This document shows positions 45,685 through 57,897 of a stretch of 64,000 nucleotides of DNA, piece by piece. The DNA comes from Diaporthe sp. PMI_573 (Eukaryota; Ascomycota; Sordariomycetes; Diaporthales; Diaporthaceae), in contig JAJTUP010000106.1 of assembly GCA_021399435.1 (NCBI GenBank), forward strand, positions 122,492 to 186,491, given 5' to 3'. Numbering within the stretch: the stretch's first letter is position 1; each line of letters starts with the position of its first letter. The notes below the pieces were generated by a model. The model had not been told where the DNA came from and did no database searches. It was given only the letters and a program-made list of their open reading frames with translations. The translations under genes were made by a program, and so were the position numbers.

Positions 45685-48675
45685 CAAGGCTCCGATCAAC
45701 TTCACATTTTCCACATGTGTATTACACATGTTGATCAACATCTTGTCAACATACACATCACATCGAAAATGGGAATGTTGATACACATCAACATCACTTC
45801 ACACCCCTTTATCTCCGTGTACACGATGTTGATCATGTTGATATGGCCCGTGCTAGTACTAGGTGGGGCATTACCCAGGGGCGGCAGAACCCCTCCCTCC
45901 CGGAAAACCCCTGTCCAGTACCTAATTTGGGGTGTTTACCTACCGAAATTCTCCACCCAACCGCGTTTTTGGAAGGACAAACGCGTCCAACATGTCCGGA
46001 GCAGACCCCCTACCCTTGGTGGAGTCGACACCTGAGACTGCATATGAAAACCGACCAAAGAAACACGATCATGGATTTGGCGCTTTGGTTACGATATCCA
46101 GAACGTGACCGAACGTCGATGGGTGTGCCGACCTTGTATCAAGCAGAATCGCCCCAAGCCGACTTCCATCACGTCCGTCGGTATTCAAAATGCCATGGAA
46201 CACGTTTATCTGATTCACCACATCTGCGCGCCAGTGGGAGAGAAGACCAAGTCGGCGGCAGAGCGGAAGGCAGAGTTGATGGCAGAGAGGGATGGGCGCG
46301 GTGGGAGACACAAGTCGATTAGCCAACACTTCGGCCTGGACGCAGCCAAACCCCGTGAGCAAGCTATTGCCAATTCCTTCATCAAAGGATTTGACCGAGA
46401 CCACTTCCAGCAGCTGGTTGTTCAGTGGGTTGTCAATACTAATAGGCCCTTCACTGATGCCGAGGACCCGGAGTTACGCGCCGTCTTCGAATACTTGAAT
46501 CCATCCGTTGCGTTACGCAAGGCCCATGTAACTGGAGATTCCATTCGAAATAAGATCATTGCCGAGTACTACAAACACCGAGATACCATTATTGGAGTTC
46601 TGCGTCATTGCCCGGGCCTGGTGCATCTCTCTTTTGATGGCTGGACTGCTCGAAATCGACAGAGTCTGTGTGGAATTGCGTGTTTCTTCAGAGATGAGCA
46701 GAATCGTCCCTTGAAAATTGTCCTCGGTCTACCTGAGATATCGAAACGGCATACAGGCGAGAACATTGCGGCAGAAGTATCCACAGTCATCGATCTCTTT
46801 GGCATTCGAGACAAAGTAGGGTACACAACCCTCGACAACGCTGCCAATAACGATACAGCAATGGACACGCTCGGTGGACTCCTCGGGTTTGATGGCAAGC
46901 GCCGACGCGTGCGCTGCTTTGGCCATACCCTCAATCTTGCTGCTAAAGCCCTTCTTTTCGGCAAGTGTGCGGATGCTCTCGAGCTGGATGACCCATTCAG
47001 TGGTGCCGGTGTCGTATCTGATGCCGAATGGGCCACGTGGCTGAAGAAAGGGCCAGTTGGTGTGTCAGTTGCCCTGAATCTTGGGTTCCTTCGCTAAGAT
47101 GTTTTAGGCAAGCTGCATAATATTGTTCATGATATTTATCGTGCGCAGCGCTTATCCTATCTACTTCGAGACATCCAAGCCGATGATATCAAAAAGGCAT
47201 CAAGTGCCAAGTTACGAGCTAGAAAGCCACTCCAAGTCATTCGAGACAACGACACGCGCTGGCTCTCGCAGCTCTACATGATCCGTCGAGCGCTCAAACT
47301 TCGACGACACCTCGAGCTCACTGTTCTCAAATTCAAGCAGGAGTGGGAGGATGAGAACAGGGGCAAACGCACCAAGCAAGTCAGGAAGGGTGTTAAGGTA
47401 CCTCACATCATCAGAGATGAATCACAGCTGTCTCAAAATGACTGGGATGTGCTCCAGCGGCTCGAGGAGATCTTAACAGAGTTTGAAACGGTGGTGAAAA
47501 CTCTGGAGGGTGATGGCCAAGTCCGAAAGCGTAAGCATGGATTTGTTGGCTCTTATGGCAACATATGGGATGTCCTCTTAGGGTTTGAGAGGCTTATGGC
47601 CAAGCTTGAAAAGTTCAAGGCCGAAGCTGAGGGCTTCCCTGATCCGGAGCAATTCAGGATTGGTATCAACTTAGCATGGCAGAAGATGGACGAGTACTAC
47701 CATAGTAAGTTTATCTTTCTTTCTGGCTATATGGCCAGAGCTGACCACATAAGAACTCGACGAAACCCCTGTCTACTACACGGCTATGGCGCTGCATCCT
47801 TCATATGGCTGGGCATGGTTTGAGCAGCAATGGGACCAGACCCCGGCGTGGATTTCAACGGCGAAGATCATGGTGAAGACAGTTTGGCGGAGAGACTATT
47901 CGCATGTCGCTGTGCCTGATGATTGTGATGACGAGGAAGGGCCTGCTCCGAAAAGGCGCAAGTTTTTCGACCCGTTCGACCATAACGACCGTCGAAAGCA
48001 GCCCCAGCAGCAGACTCGGCGAATTTCCGGCGACGAATATGAGTCTTGGTGTGCTAACGACAGTGAGCATATCGAGACCCGAGATCCTGTTGCATATTGG
48101 CACGAGAGGCGGCGCAAATATCCCCGCCTGTCTCGGATGGCTCTTGATTTTCTCACCGTTCAGGCCATGTCGGCAGAGTGTGAGAGGCTATTCTCGGCAT
48201 CAGGCAGAATGGTCTCGCCACATAGGACACTTCTCGATGCACAAATCGTCAGCATGTGTCAAGTACTTCGATCATGGTATCGTGCCGGCCTGGTCCAACA
48301 CATCGACCCCTTACTGCTGTCGATTCACGAGGAGGAGGAACTGGTGACTCTGCAGAGTTGTGGTGACGACGAGACTATGAAGACGAAGGCCACAGCATGG
48401 TTAAGCGGTCCCACAGCCGTGGAGAGTGACGAAGAGGCTGAGGAGTTCGCTACAGGGGGGTTTGGAGATGTCGCTATGGGGTTTACAATTGATGAAACGG
48501 AAATTGAGGATGGGGATTAGGCGACGACCGGGGTGATGTCAACGAAATCAACATTGTACATATACACATCACACTACGGGCATGTTGATCAACATCACGC
48601 GAGGTTTGGACGTCATGTCAACATCAACTCAATGCACGTGCTATGTGATGTTGTGTGGCATTGATCGGAACCTTG
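45685..48675 (+). mobile_element. hAT element with GTTGATCAACA subterminal repeats (2,991 bp)
   Basis: Termini CAAGGCTCCGATCAA (left) and complement CAAGGTTCCGATCAA (right). Near both ends GTTGATCAACA, ACACATCA and TGTTGAT recur (45690-45845, 48535-48655). Flanking octamers GGTGAGCT and CCGACGGT differ, and only the left flank is alpha-galactosidase sequence. The TIR core CCGATCAA is shared with the element at 18883, so the families are related. Confidence 0.85.
45992..48520 (+). CDS. hAT transposase, nearly intact, N-terminal frame uncertain
   Basis: Introns at 47060-47107 and 47705-47753 are canonical. From about 46.05 kb the frame is open to 48520: WRFGYDIQN, zinc-finger text RRWVCRPCIKQN, first Asp SFDGWTARNRQSLCG, second Asp TTLDNAANND, the GKLHNIVHDIYRAQRL block, and dimerisation core MALDFLTVQAMSAECERLFS. 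The best start, MSGADPLPLVES at 45992, is one frame off from this near 46.05 kb, so either one base is lost or the true start is further in. Otherwise complete. Expected role: transposition of the surrounding element. Confidence 0.82.
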
Positions 48676-49677
48676 CCGACGGTTGTCTCGACTGGCTGCC
48701 AAGATGGTTGCTGCAGTGAACCAACCAAGGAGATGCAGGTCAGCATCGGCTGCAGAACGAAGAACATCGAGGTCCACGATGACTGCTGCGCTCCCAAATC
48801 CACCGACCATGATTGAACAGCCACACGGCCTCAATAGTCAGAACATGAACGGAGATTGAACATCTCACGCTTTTCGCGAAAGGATCCCATTTTTACAATT
48901 TAAGCAACACTAGAAAACGACACAGATGAGCAAAAGAAATGGAACGATGATTCGCAAAAGTGCAGAGGATTCCTAGGACCGTTTTCAAGCGAACCGTGAA
49001 GATGTCGATGGTAGATCAACACCGCTTTATTACGGCGACTATGAGGTTTTGGACTTGGTAGTCGAGACCTCGTGGACACGTTTGCCGGAAACCCGACATT
49101 GCCTATCGCATTTCGCAGAACCGCTTTGATGGACACCGGGAGTGTCGAGTATCTTCTGGAATCGCTGCGAAATTCGATATTCTGAATGGGCAAAAGCAAC
49201 ATAAAGCGTCACAAGAGAGTTCACAACAGCCTTCTAAGCATTGTCCTCAAGACGGTAGTAAAGTATCCGGTCAATTGACTGAAAGCACAGAGACCGATCA
49301 ATTGCATCAACATGCGTCTGAGACGCGATCCACACCACAAATGGCACGTGCAGTCGAAGAACAGGTGAAACACAAAAAAACGGAGCCATCCGACCCACGA
49401 AACCAACATTTGAAAAGAAAGGCAACACAGGAAATCGTAGGGAAGGTAGCCAGAGAAGAAAGAGGACACAAAGCAAAGAAACCAAAGGTTAAGCACGGCG
49501 GCCAGATCGCAAAACGTATTCATTGCAGGGTCAAGCTGAAGCAGCCGGTGCGCCTAGGCGTCAGTTAAAGCGGAGCGGGACAAGAGGAAGCGAAGATGAC
49601 ACACCCGGAAGCAACGCCGAAGTAAAATAGCATCATTATCTGTGGCGTCTAGGTAGTTGGGTAGGTTTCATATATTA
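48676..49677. other. No gene recognised
   Basis: A Lys-rich plus-strand frame (49275-49568) has no ATG at its start and no domain. Minus frames overlap it. Left as non-coding. Confidence 0.4.
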
Positions 49678-51599
49678 CTACCCGGACGTTGACTGTGAAG
49701 GATCCGCGATCTCGGTACATGTTTGAATGTAATGTCCGCTCTTCCCACATCCTCTACATGATCGTCGAGGCGCGCCGGCCATACGGCCAAGACTCTGTCT
49801 CGGCCCCTCTGAACCAGGCACTCTTGCTGCGGCTTCGCTAAAACTACCACCTTCAACAAGCCTCGAAATTTCACGCATCTCCCTGTCTAGTCTTCCCGCA
49901 ATCGCCCATCCGCCGTTGCTCTCATAGAAATCCCTCTGCACCCGGACGTTGTCTAAAATACAACTGATCGCCTTCGGTCGGAGCTCAATTGGGTCGCTTA
50001 GTGGTGAAGATGTTTGGTGTCCCGACGATGCATTTGCCTCGTACAGAGCAAGGGCACTTCGCAACTCGACCCAGACGATTAAAGCTTCTGATGCCAACGG
50101 TAATGTACCTGCTAGGCTAGCAGCCTAGTCGTCGTTGCCTGCAATGTGCTGTACACCTCTGTAGGCAAACCTGTATTGACAGCAACGTCTACTGTTTCGA
50201 GATATACCTGTAATCCTATACTTGTAGCGACACTGCTCCCAGGATCTGTGGGGATAACCTGCCTTGCCTTTTTCAGCAGATCCAGGAGGCTTTCATGGCT
50301 GTCGTAGTGAGATATTTGGATAGCAACGTTCGCGGTAAGGGGGTAGTGTTGCGCCCAAATAACCGCGAGCTGATCAAAGAGCCAAAAGAGGATGCTCGAA
50401 GAATCAAAGCTTCTTGCGGTCTCAAGTGCAGTCAGAATTATGTAGATGAGACATGTGATAGCGCCCGCGTTATCCGGGCTTGTCGCCTGAAGTGCATGGG
50501 ACAGTCCATCCAGGCAAGCCTGCAGAAGAGGGGATTCTTCCTGTTGGTCCCATCCCTCAAGTAGGACGTGTGCAAGCCGGAATTTTATTACAAAGTCTAG
50601 CATATGTACTTCCTGGATGGGCAATGCATGATCGCGTGATGGCCAACCATTTGAGGAACTGAAATAGTCTGGATCGGGATATAGAGACAGCAGAGGATTG
50701 TCGAACGGCGTGGTTGTCGCAGAAGTCATAAGGGAACAAGTTGGGTTCCGAGACGAGAATAAAGACTCAAGTGTGTGTATGATGTGCTGAGGATTGGGAA
50801 CTGCAACCCGCGGCAGTTGTCTTGACGGTTGGCGTCCGACATCAGTGGCTTGCTGGTCAGGTCGGCCGTGAGGTTGGCAGCCCCTGCGCCTTGCATTCTT
50901 ACGAGTGCGCTTGAGGTCTGGCGATCCAAACACGGCTAAAAGGCGGTTGCGTTCTTTTGTCTCTAACTTGTTGAGGCCGGAAGAACCCCTGCTAACATAC
51001 TTTCGGATCCGCTCGACATCTGGATGACTGGTAGTGGTGGGCTCTTGTGGGTATTCGCTAGAACACGTTTCATGTTGTCGTTGCCCTATTTCTTTCCGCT
51101 GTTCCTCTGATGGCAGACTGGCGATGTAATCTGCTGTCACGTTCTTATTGACACCCCAATCCTTGAATCGTGCTTTATACATCCTCTCGGTGGCGACGAA
51201 GTTGTGGTCGTGTTCCATGATCTCAAGGACCTCTTTGAGCGTCTTGTTTGTATATAGCTCAATTATCTTGTCTCGGTGCCGTTCCCAGCCTTCGGGGGTG
51301 GCATAGCTCATACTGCGGACCTGCCTTTGTGTCGCATCAGGAGCTCTTGAAACCCCAGCGGTTGGGTCCCACGGAGGCTCTGGACTTGGTGTGTATACGG
51401 ACGATTGGGTGGGAGATTTGGAGCCAACTGGTCCGATTTCGTTACTTGAATCAGTTCTGGAGGAGTCCTTGCCAGCAGGCAAACCGATCATAGTGATTGT
51501 AGGGTTTGAAGTGCTTATAGTTTTGTCACCACTCCAGTCGCCATGTATTTCTGAACCAAAGCGTCCTGCGTTTGGCATGATAAGATGCGAAGGAGTCAA
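49678..51599 (-). pseudogene. Clr5-domain protein with C-terminal zinc knuckle, one frameshift
   Basis: ATG 51599. A Ser/Pro-rich leader precedes the Clr5 domain at about residues 100-155 (TPEGWERHRDKIIELY, KTLKEVLEIMEHDHNF, KARFKDWGVNKN). A long helical region of TF-like appearance follows. The frame stops at 50112; one base over, LAGTLPLASEALIVWVELRS continues to a CCHC-like knuckle CRGCGKSGHYIQTC and a stop at 49678. A single-base change near 50.11 kb would join them. S. pombe Clr5 works in heterochromatin-independent silencing, but most filamentous-fungal Clr5 proteins are uncharacterised. Assembly error is an alternative to decay. Confidence 0.75.
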
Positions 51600-53049
51600 A
51601 TCTTGGTATCAAGGCTTGTATTTCTTCAATGATACTCTGGTTTTCGGGAATTGAACATGTAATATTTACTTAGTATATTGAGTCCTCTGGCTAGGGAAGT
51701 TGACAGTGGGCTTTATGTATTGTAATTTTGGCACTGTACCAAGATCCTGAACTGTGCTCACAAAAGTTGTTGGGCGTACTTTGCTGTACTTACTTGCGTA
51801 CTTTTGTTTAACTTCCTTCCAGGAACTAGGGATGTAAGGAAATATGTGATGCAATGATAGTGTTGGGCATTGGCCCTCCTACACACCGACTGAGCTCCAA
51901 TTCGCAAAGCAGTTGCACCTATAGGAATAAGGCTGTGTACATGTGACATATAAATACTACTAGATCGCTACATATCTTTAAACATAAGGTTGAGAACACA
52001 TTGCATATACTGTAATGTAGTAAAACATTAGGCCAAGTTTACTACTGGTTAATAAGCCCCTACATTAAGTCAATGGGGGACATGTCCAATGTGAAGCAAA
52101 GACTGGTATCTGATTCTCATTTTAGGCTCGAATTCAATGGTCACCTTCACATGACCAGGTCGAAATGCAAGTCATGCAGGAGGCGGCCTGGGCGGAGTCC
52201 ACATGCAGGGTACAAATCGGAAGGCCCACTGTCACAAAAAGACCAGGATTTCGAACATTAGTCCCACCCTCTCTGCTCTTCCACCCCCAATCTTTACAAT
52301 GCTTAGTCGGTAAGGCATGTAAAGTAGACGGAAAATGAGTTCCACCATGGCTAACTCCAGGTGATCCTTGTTTTTGCTTGCCGGTTGGGATCTGACGCAA
52401 TGTATATGCATATTTTGCAGGCAATTGCCGCCGGCGTTCCATCCCACACGCCATTCATAGGCCGCTAATTTAAGCTCAGAGTAATTTGTCCTTTTGTTTT
52501 CATACTATTCGAATTTCTGGTTGTGAGCCCGCAGGTCTAGAATAGAAGTCCACAACAGAAATAAACAGTACAGTACTTCCAAAACCCACGGTACTTATTT
52601 ATGTGACGTGAACATTAAAATTATAATTAGAAGTACCCGCAATGCTAAGGTACGCAGTTGATGTCGCTGAAGGAAGTGAAGGATTTACTGTACTTTAATC
52701 TGCACCGTATTGTAAAGATCAACTGGGTACTAATGATGCCTTCCGTTAGGAAGGTCTTTCTGGCGTTAACTTCTCATTAGCTCGTGATGATGTATAGCAA
52801 CACCATGTATGGAGTCAAATCGCAGCTGGCAAGGATCCTTAAACGGACGAATGGAGTTATCGTCACCTGACGGAAATCTCGTGAAGGATGAATTGCAGCG
52901 CCACGGTCAAAAAGGGAAGCAAGTGCTCTTGTGGAACCCAGAATTAAGCATTGATCAGCCTTGACTAAAGGCGTAGTCACAGTAAGGGAAAGCTCTTCCA
53001 ACACCCTATCATGCTGACCCTAGTTTATTGGCAGAAGGATCAAGCAAAG
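51600..53049. other. 1.4-kb AT-rich gene-empty stretch
   Basis: No domain-bearing frame. AT-rich with TACTTAC/GTACTT-like words. May be heavily mutated transposon sequence, which cannot be told by eye. Confidence 0.45.
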
Positions 53050-53612
53050 CAGATATCCTCGATTATCCAGGATGGCCTTGGACTTCCTGACAATCCAGCC
53101 GATGTCAGCCGAGTGTGAGAGGTTATTTTCAGCTGCTGGCAAGATGGTCTCGGGGTTGCGTACAAACCTAGATGCTGAGATTATCGCCATTTGTCAGGTT
53201 TTACGCTCTTGGTACCGTGCTGGCATTATCAAGGACCTGGATCCATTGCTTAAGTCGCACCTTGAAAGTAAGCTGGATGGCGGTTGTGGGACTCTAGGCG
53301 ACGACGAGCTGGCGTTTGCTGAGTCAAAATGGCTATTGGAGGGCGAGGATAGCGCCAGCGAGGTTGACGATTCATCACAGCAGCAACAGGCTGAAGAGTT
53401 AGTGTCAACCTCTGAAAGTGAGGCTGAATAGGCGTCGACGAGGTTGTGAATAGCCTCAAAATTCCACTTATAAATCCACTTATAAATCCACGTGTGTACA
53501 TCCATTCCACTCCGGTCGAATATGTGCTACATCCACTACGTAATTGCTAAAAAATCGTACATCCACTCTACTTGGTCCAAAAGTGGAGTGGATGTAGTGG
53601 TTCCGACCCTTG
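53050..53612 (+). mobile_element. hAT 3' end: dimerisation domain plus terminus
   Basis: From about 53.05 kb the frame RYPRLSRMALDFLTIQ continues with PMSAECERLFSAAG to a stop at 53431. One base out of frame just upstream is YWQKD, so the copy was already damaged. Beyond it, CACTTATAAATCCA and TACATCCACT repeats lead to the terminus, whose complement reads CAAGGGTCGGAACCAC at 53612. The 5' two thirds are missing. Confidence 0.8.
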
Positions 53613-53765
53613 CCTCTTGCAGCCGATCTGGATCGTTGGGAGGTCAGCAAGAGTCGTTCTCCCAGGTTCAGCCTTGATGGACGCAGCATCAAGCTGCTGT
53701 TTCAGCGATTTGCGCTGACTGCTAATCCCCAGGAGCGTTTCTAGCGACTGCTGTTGTGCTGCCAT
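53613..53765 (-). pseudogene. Start of an unknown gene, cut by the hAT terminus
   Basis: ATG 53765, then MAAQQQSLETLLGISSQ, a helical text ending IQIGCKR directly at the hAT terminus. About 50 codons; no family recognised. Coding composition is plausible, but this could be chance. Confidence 0.35.
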
Positions 53766-54569
53766 AGCGGATCATTGGCGAATCGCTGATCGTGGATGCT
53801 ACTCACAAAGGGACTACTTAGGTTCTGAGTCAGGTGCGACGCGTCTCGACCACGCGGGCGAACAAACAATAAATCCGCGCCACCCCTGCCGCGTCCCTGG
53901 GTTATCATTGGCGCAATCAGCTGGGAAAGGCGACACCAATTCATTACCCTACACCTTGGGCCGACGAGCTCTGAATGGCCTCGGCACTCCCAGGCCCGTC
54001 GCACAGGAAAACCCATAACATATGGTATTTCAAGTAAATCAAGTTTGGGGCATCATAGACTTACTTACTTGAAATAATTTGGGCGGTCAACTTACTTGAC
54101 TTACTTGATATACTTGACTTGATACTTGAATTGGGGTCAGCGCTGCTGACAGGGGGTTGGACGAATTTGGTGAATTAATACGGTACCGTTCCATAGGTCC
54201 AGGGAATTGTCACCTGTCCACAGGCGACGGGGTGTGCGGTATTTGCGAGTACTACATCTGTGTGTAATAAGACTACCCGGGGCTGAACTGAGGAAATTGA
54301 TCCAACTGACAGAGGCTTAAACTACGACTTAGGAGCTACCAGGCCTGTCCCAAATCCCAGCTTTTCGGGGGATAATTTTTACCACGTTAGGCTTGGTCGC
54401 TTGGACTGGACTAGCGTAGCGGATGGTTCACGATAATAATAGGGATATAGCGCAAGCCCAGCTCTTCGCAGGTGCAGTTCGACGATGCAATCCCGACTTG
54501 AATTTGTCTTTAGTGTTGGCCCGTTTTGGCCAGAACACAGGTTTCCGATAACCATTAGAGGCCAGCCAA
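53766..54569. repeat. Spacer with a TTACTTGACTTAC repeat cluster (hAT-like orphan end)
   Basis: 54020-54140 carries TTACTTGA, ACTTACTTGA and CAAGTAAATCAAG repeats in both orientations. A similar set (CAAGTAAGTCAAG, TTGACTTGACTTG) occurs at 61390-61505 next to a hAT fragment. The rest of the interval is without features. Confidence 0.5.
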
Positions 54570-56918
54570 TCAATCCACTAGTTGGTCGATGGCATCGTCG
54601 TAGGCGAGAACAATCGCACTGTAAAGTCGTTCTGGATCTCCAGCTGGTGTTCCGATCATCATCCTTTCGTCTTTATCCAACGGGAAGAGAAGCCTTCTGA
54701 TGTTCAGACAAAGCGGTTTGGCCACTTCAAAAGCCTCTGGGAACTCGCCCATAATGTCTTCCAAACTGTTGACGGTCATATGGCCCATTTTAGCGCTTGC
54801 GATATCCTTGAAGCTTCCGATTTCCCACTTGCGCAGAATGCTCTCTGTTGGCTCCGTCTCGTCGCTACCACGGAAACTCCTCCAAGCACAGCGCGCGCAC
54901 ATCCACAGAAGCACGTAGAAGAAAGACTCCAGGTCGTGGCGGTACGTGTGATCCGTTCCCCGCAGCACTTCAATCGCCATGAACTGCATCGTCCCCGTCT
55001 GGTGCCGTGCACCACTTGGCCCGCTGTCTCGCTCTTTCGCTAGGTCGAGATCAATAAGCATGCCCTTAAAGCCACCCGACTTCTCAGGGTTCGTAATGAT
55101 AATGTTGTTGGATGAAATATCGCGATGCAGTATCCCACCCTTCAGATAGAGAGACCGGTGCGCTCTGATAGTATCTCGGAGTGTCTCAAACAGCTCTCGA
55201 ATGGACCAAAAGTCACTGATGACACGCCCAGCCGGCGCGATAACGAGACAAGACAAGACTCGGTTTTCGTAAGGATCCTCTCGGGTTTGTGTATATAGGC
55301 TCTGTCTCGCTCGGTCGTTGGATCGGTGCATGTGGCCAAGTGTGGACTTTTGGCTGTTGGAGCGTCGCCTCGTGGAGCGGCTGACCTCGTCGTCTGAAGA
55401 CTTGCGTTTTCTGCTCGATCCACTGGTATCGTATCCTTGTAGGAGGCCGTATGAGTCCGATCGCTCGTGGATGTTCGCCCGAAAGTTATGTCGTGTGCTG
55501 CTAGAGAATTTCAAGCCCGCTCGCAGATCGTCGATGCTCGTAATTTCGCGATGTGCCACAAGCGTGGCAACGCCCTCTACACCCTTCGCTTGTGCCAGCT
55601 TCAGATGCTTCACTTCGGACGGCCGCTGGCTGGAGCGCCAGGAAAACTTGGCTACGCCTTGCGTCGTCGAGAAGCACGTCGTTCCTCGACATACCACGGC
55701 GCGCTGCCTGACGAGCAACGCGTTCAACTCCAGACGCTTGTCTTTGCCTTCAGCATCCTTGGCAGTTATGTAGCGGTGGCCCTTCTTCCACTCGATGGAC
55801 GAATCCAGTCCCATCGCGTCGTCGCCCATGGTGGCATATGCGACAAGAGCCCGCGCAAACTTCTTCGGTTCACGATGAATGTCGAACTCGCCTGAGCTGT
55901 ATGGTCCTGAGCGGTCGAAGATCCAGAGCTCCATCGTCGTACCCCTGATGGTAAAGGCGTGCACAAAGCGGCGCATTGGCTGGTCAGCAAAGACACTTCG
56001 GACATGCCTCGTGAGCTGCAACAGGCACGCCTTGAAGTCAGATGAATTGGAAGACCGTTTATGCTCACCCACGACAAGAACATCTTTAAACGTAGATGGA
56101 CGGTTCCTGCTCTTCACTCTCCGAAAGAAGATGTCCATCTGCCCTTTGCGCTCCTTAAACTCGGTACCAGTTCCGGTCGTATGCAGTGTATATGGCGCAC
56201 CAGTCAAGGTATTCTCTTCCAGCGCGACCAGCCACTCCCACACTGCGTTCTCCCATGGATCGGTCGGAAAGCCCTTCCACTTCGAGCCGTCGTGGTTTGC
56301 CGAAAGCAGCTTGAGCATTTGTTGCTGTTTCTCATCCCATGTCGCTGAGTTGAAGTGTTTCTCGAAAAATCCCGGCACACCTCGGTGTGTGCAGTCTCTA
56401 ATTTCGCAAAATAGCTCGTGCTCGACAATGCTACGCTTCTCGCTATCGTCCAACCGGCTGGAGCTCGTTTTGACTGGCGTTCCGAAAAAAGTAGGTATGA
56501 TGCTGGAAAGCGGTGGCGTCGACGGCTTCACGGCTTCGACGAGGTCGATGACGGCCGCCCAGACGTCGGCGTCGGGACAGTGGGCGGAGATGGATCGAAC
56601 GAGCGCCTGCAGTGTCGCAGGTTCTATCTCTCGAATATTTTGCCGTACAGACAAGAGCCTGGATGCCACATTGGCCTTCCCATCAGAGGGAAAAAGATTG
56701 AAAGCCGCTGGAGAGAGAACGAGCGCGCCCAGAAGGTTTGCCACGACACCTTCTGGTGGCGCATCAGCGCAATCGCTTAATTTAACGCGAATGTCCTTCA
56801 ATACCTCATCAAGTGGATTCTCCGCAATGACCTTGATCTGGTCCTCTCTCAGAGCCATGTTTGAAGCGGTCGTGTCGCGGTTCTTGGGGAAGGAGGTTGC
56901 AAAGAAGGAGGTAAACAA
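54570..56918 (-). CDS. FunK1-family protein kinase, single exon
   Basis: 782 codons with no lesion. The N-terminal half is a fungus-specific region with a possible nuclease-like fold (KDVLVVGEHKRSS). The kinase half begins with GVAKFSWRSSQRPSE, where the Lys is the likely ATP-contacting residue. The catalytic loop is ILHRDISSNNIIIT (about residue 595) and the metal-binding motif reads LIDLDLAK (about 624) in place of DFG, as usual for FunK1. A Ser/Arg-rich insert (SSRKRKSSDDEVSRSTRRRS) lies between the lobes. The first residues before a second Met (MALREDQIKVIAENPLDEVL, 56858) may not be used. FunK1 genes are multicopy in many fungi; their substrates are unknown. Confidence 0.88.
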   Translation of the reverse strand: MFTSFFATSFPKNRDTTASNMALREDQIKVIAENPLDEVLKDIRVKLSDCADAPPEGVVANLLGALVLSPAAFNLFPSDGKANVASRLLSVRQNIREIEPATLQALVRSISAHCPDADVWAAVIDLVEAVKPSTPPLSSIIPTFFGTPVKTSSSRLDDSEKRSIVEHELFCEIRDCTHRGVPGFFEKHFNSATWDEKQQQMLKLLSANHDGSKWKGFPTDPWENAVWEWLVALEENTLTGAPYTLHTTGTGTEFKERKGQMDIFFRRVKSRNRPSTFKDVLVVGEHKRSSNSSDFKACLLQLTRHVRSVFADQPMRRFVHAFTIRGTTMELWIFDRSGPYSSGEFDIHREPKKFARALVAYATMGDDAMGLDSSIEWKKGHRYITAKDAEGKDKRLELNALLVRQRAVVCRGTTCFSTTQGVAKFSWRSSQRPSEVKHLKLAQAKGVEGVATLVAHREITSIDDLRAGLKFSSSTRHNFRANIHERSDSYGLLQGYDTSGSSRKRKSSDDEVSRSTRRRSNSQKSTLGHMHRSNDRARQSLYTQTREDPYENRVLSCLVIAPAGRVISDFWSIRELFETLRDTIRAHRSLYLKGGILHRDISSNNIIITNPEKSGGFKGMLIDLDLAKERDSGPSGARHQTGTMQFMAIEVLRGTDHTYRHDLESFFYVLLWMCARCAWRSFRGSDETEPTESILRKWEIGSFKDIASAKMGHMTVNSLEDIMGEFPEAFEVAKPLCLNIRRLLFPLDKDERMMIGTPAGDPERLYSAIVLAYDDAIDQLVD

Positions 56919-57431
56919 AGAACTCAGAAGACGCGACGGGACCGTTGCTGCAAGGATACTTGTCTGCAGGCCACCTGGCCGCAGCTAAGGGTGGACGACT
57001 GGCTCGCTGACTCGTGAGGAGAGAGTGGGGCAACGGTGGCGGAAGCGGCTGGGCTAGGAACAAAAAGATTATGTCCAATTCAAGGTCACGTGCCGCGCCC
57101 GCGTCCAAATCTGGCCCCACCCGGGTATGACATCATCGGTAAACATCATTACGCAGTAGAAAAGCGTGAAACCGAGAGTGATCCAGTATCTCGGCTATCG
57201 ATTCGTCTCGAGGAATTGGTGGTTGCAAAACTCCAAAGGCGACTGCCCACATGTCCAGGAAGTAAACCGCATCACTACTGTCCGGCTTTCCTACTAGGCG
57301 ACACCACATGTACGGGGTAAAGGCAGTGACCCCTGCAGTAGAGGGTTAACAATTATTGCACACCCTTGATACAGTCATCCGTAGGTCCACTACAGGATCT
57401 AGCAGGCACCCATCTCGGAGGAACAAGTATA
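56919..57431. other. Upstream region of the FunK1 gene
   Basis: No gene recognised; presumed promoter and spacer. Confidence 0.35.
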
Positions 57432-57897
57432 ACGTGGTTTACCAGTAAGTGGCGGATATCAGTAAGTGGCGGATTTTCACTATATCAACCAACTTTAGCC
57501 AACCCCAGCACCCACCTAGCGCAATGAAATCAGTTGAATTTGGCACCAATTGGTGCCAACTGCTCTCAATTACTTATTTCCAATTGATTCCGTCAATTTG
57601 GAGGGGTCGGCGTGGGTGCAGTGTGATCGGGAGTCATTAAGGTTTTGGTGGGATGGGCTGTTTTTGGTGCAGATCGCGTCCCCATTTTTCGCGTCAGTCA
57701 CGCATCAACCTACCTACTTAACTATTTGACACGCTAGAAATCAACAACCACAAATGTATCCTTCATCCAAAGAAGATAAAATACTTCTAGCTATTCAGGC
57801 AATTCAGAAATCTAAAAAAAATTGCGCTAAACCCCTACCTGTAACTCGAGCTGCCGAGATCTTCAACGTTCCCGAAACTACACTACGCCGCTGTTAA
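57432..57897 (+). mobile_element. Fot1/pogo-like element relic, 5' end with first HTH
   Basis: Terminus ACGTGGTTTACC at 57432 preceded by TA, followed by a duplicated AGTAAGTGGCGGAT. ATG 57754 opens a 47-residue frame ending in a helix-turn-helix TRAAEIFNVPETTLRR, the psq-type motif at the N terminus of Fot1/pogo transposases. A TAA at 57895-57897 ends it, and the continuation is full of stops. Confidence 0.8.

Noticed and set aside
49275..49568. Lys-rich 97-codon plus-strand frame
   Set aside because: No ATG at its start, no domain, and overlapped by frames on the other strand.
55879..56988. 369-codon plus-strand frame
   Set aside because: Antisense shadow of the FunK1 gene, which has clear kinase motifs on the minus strand.
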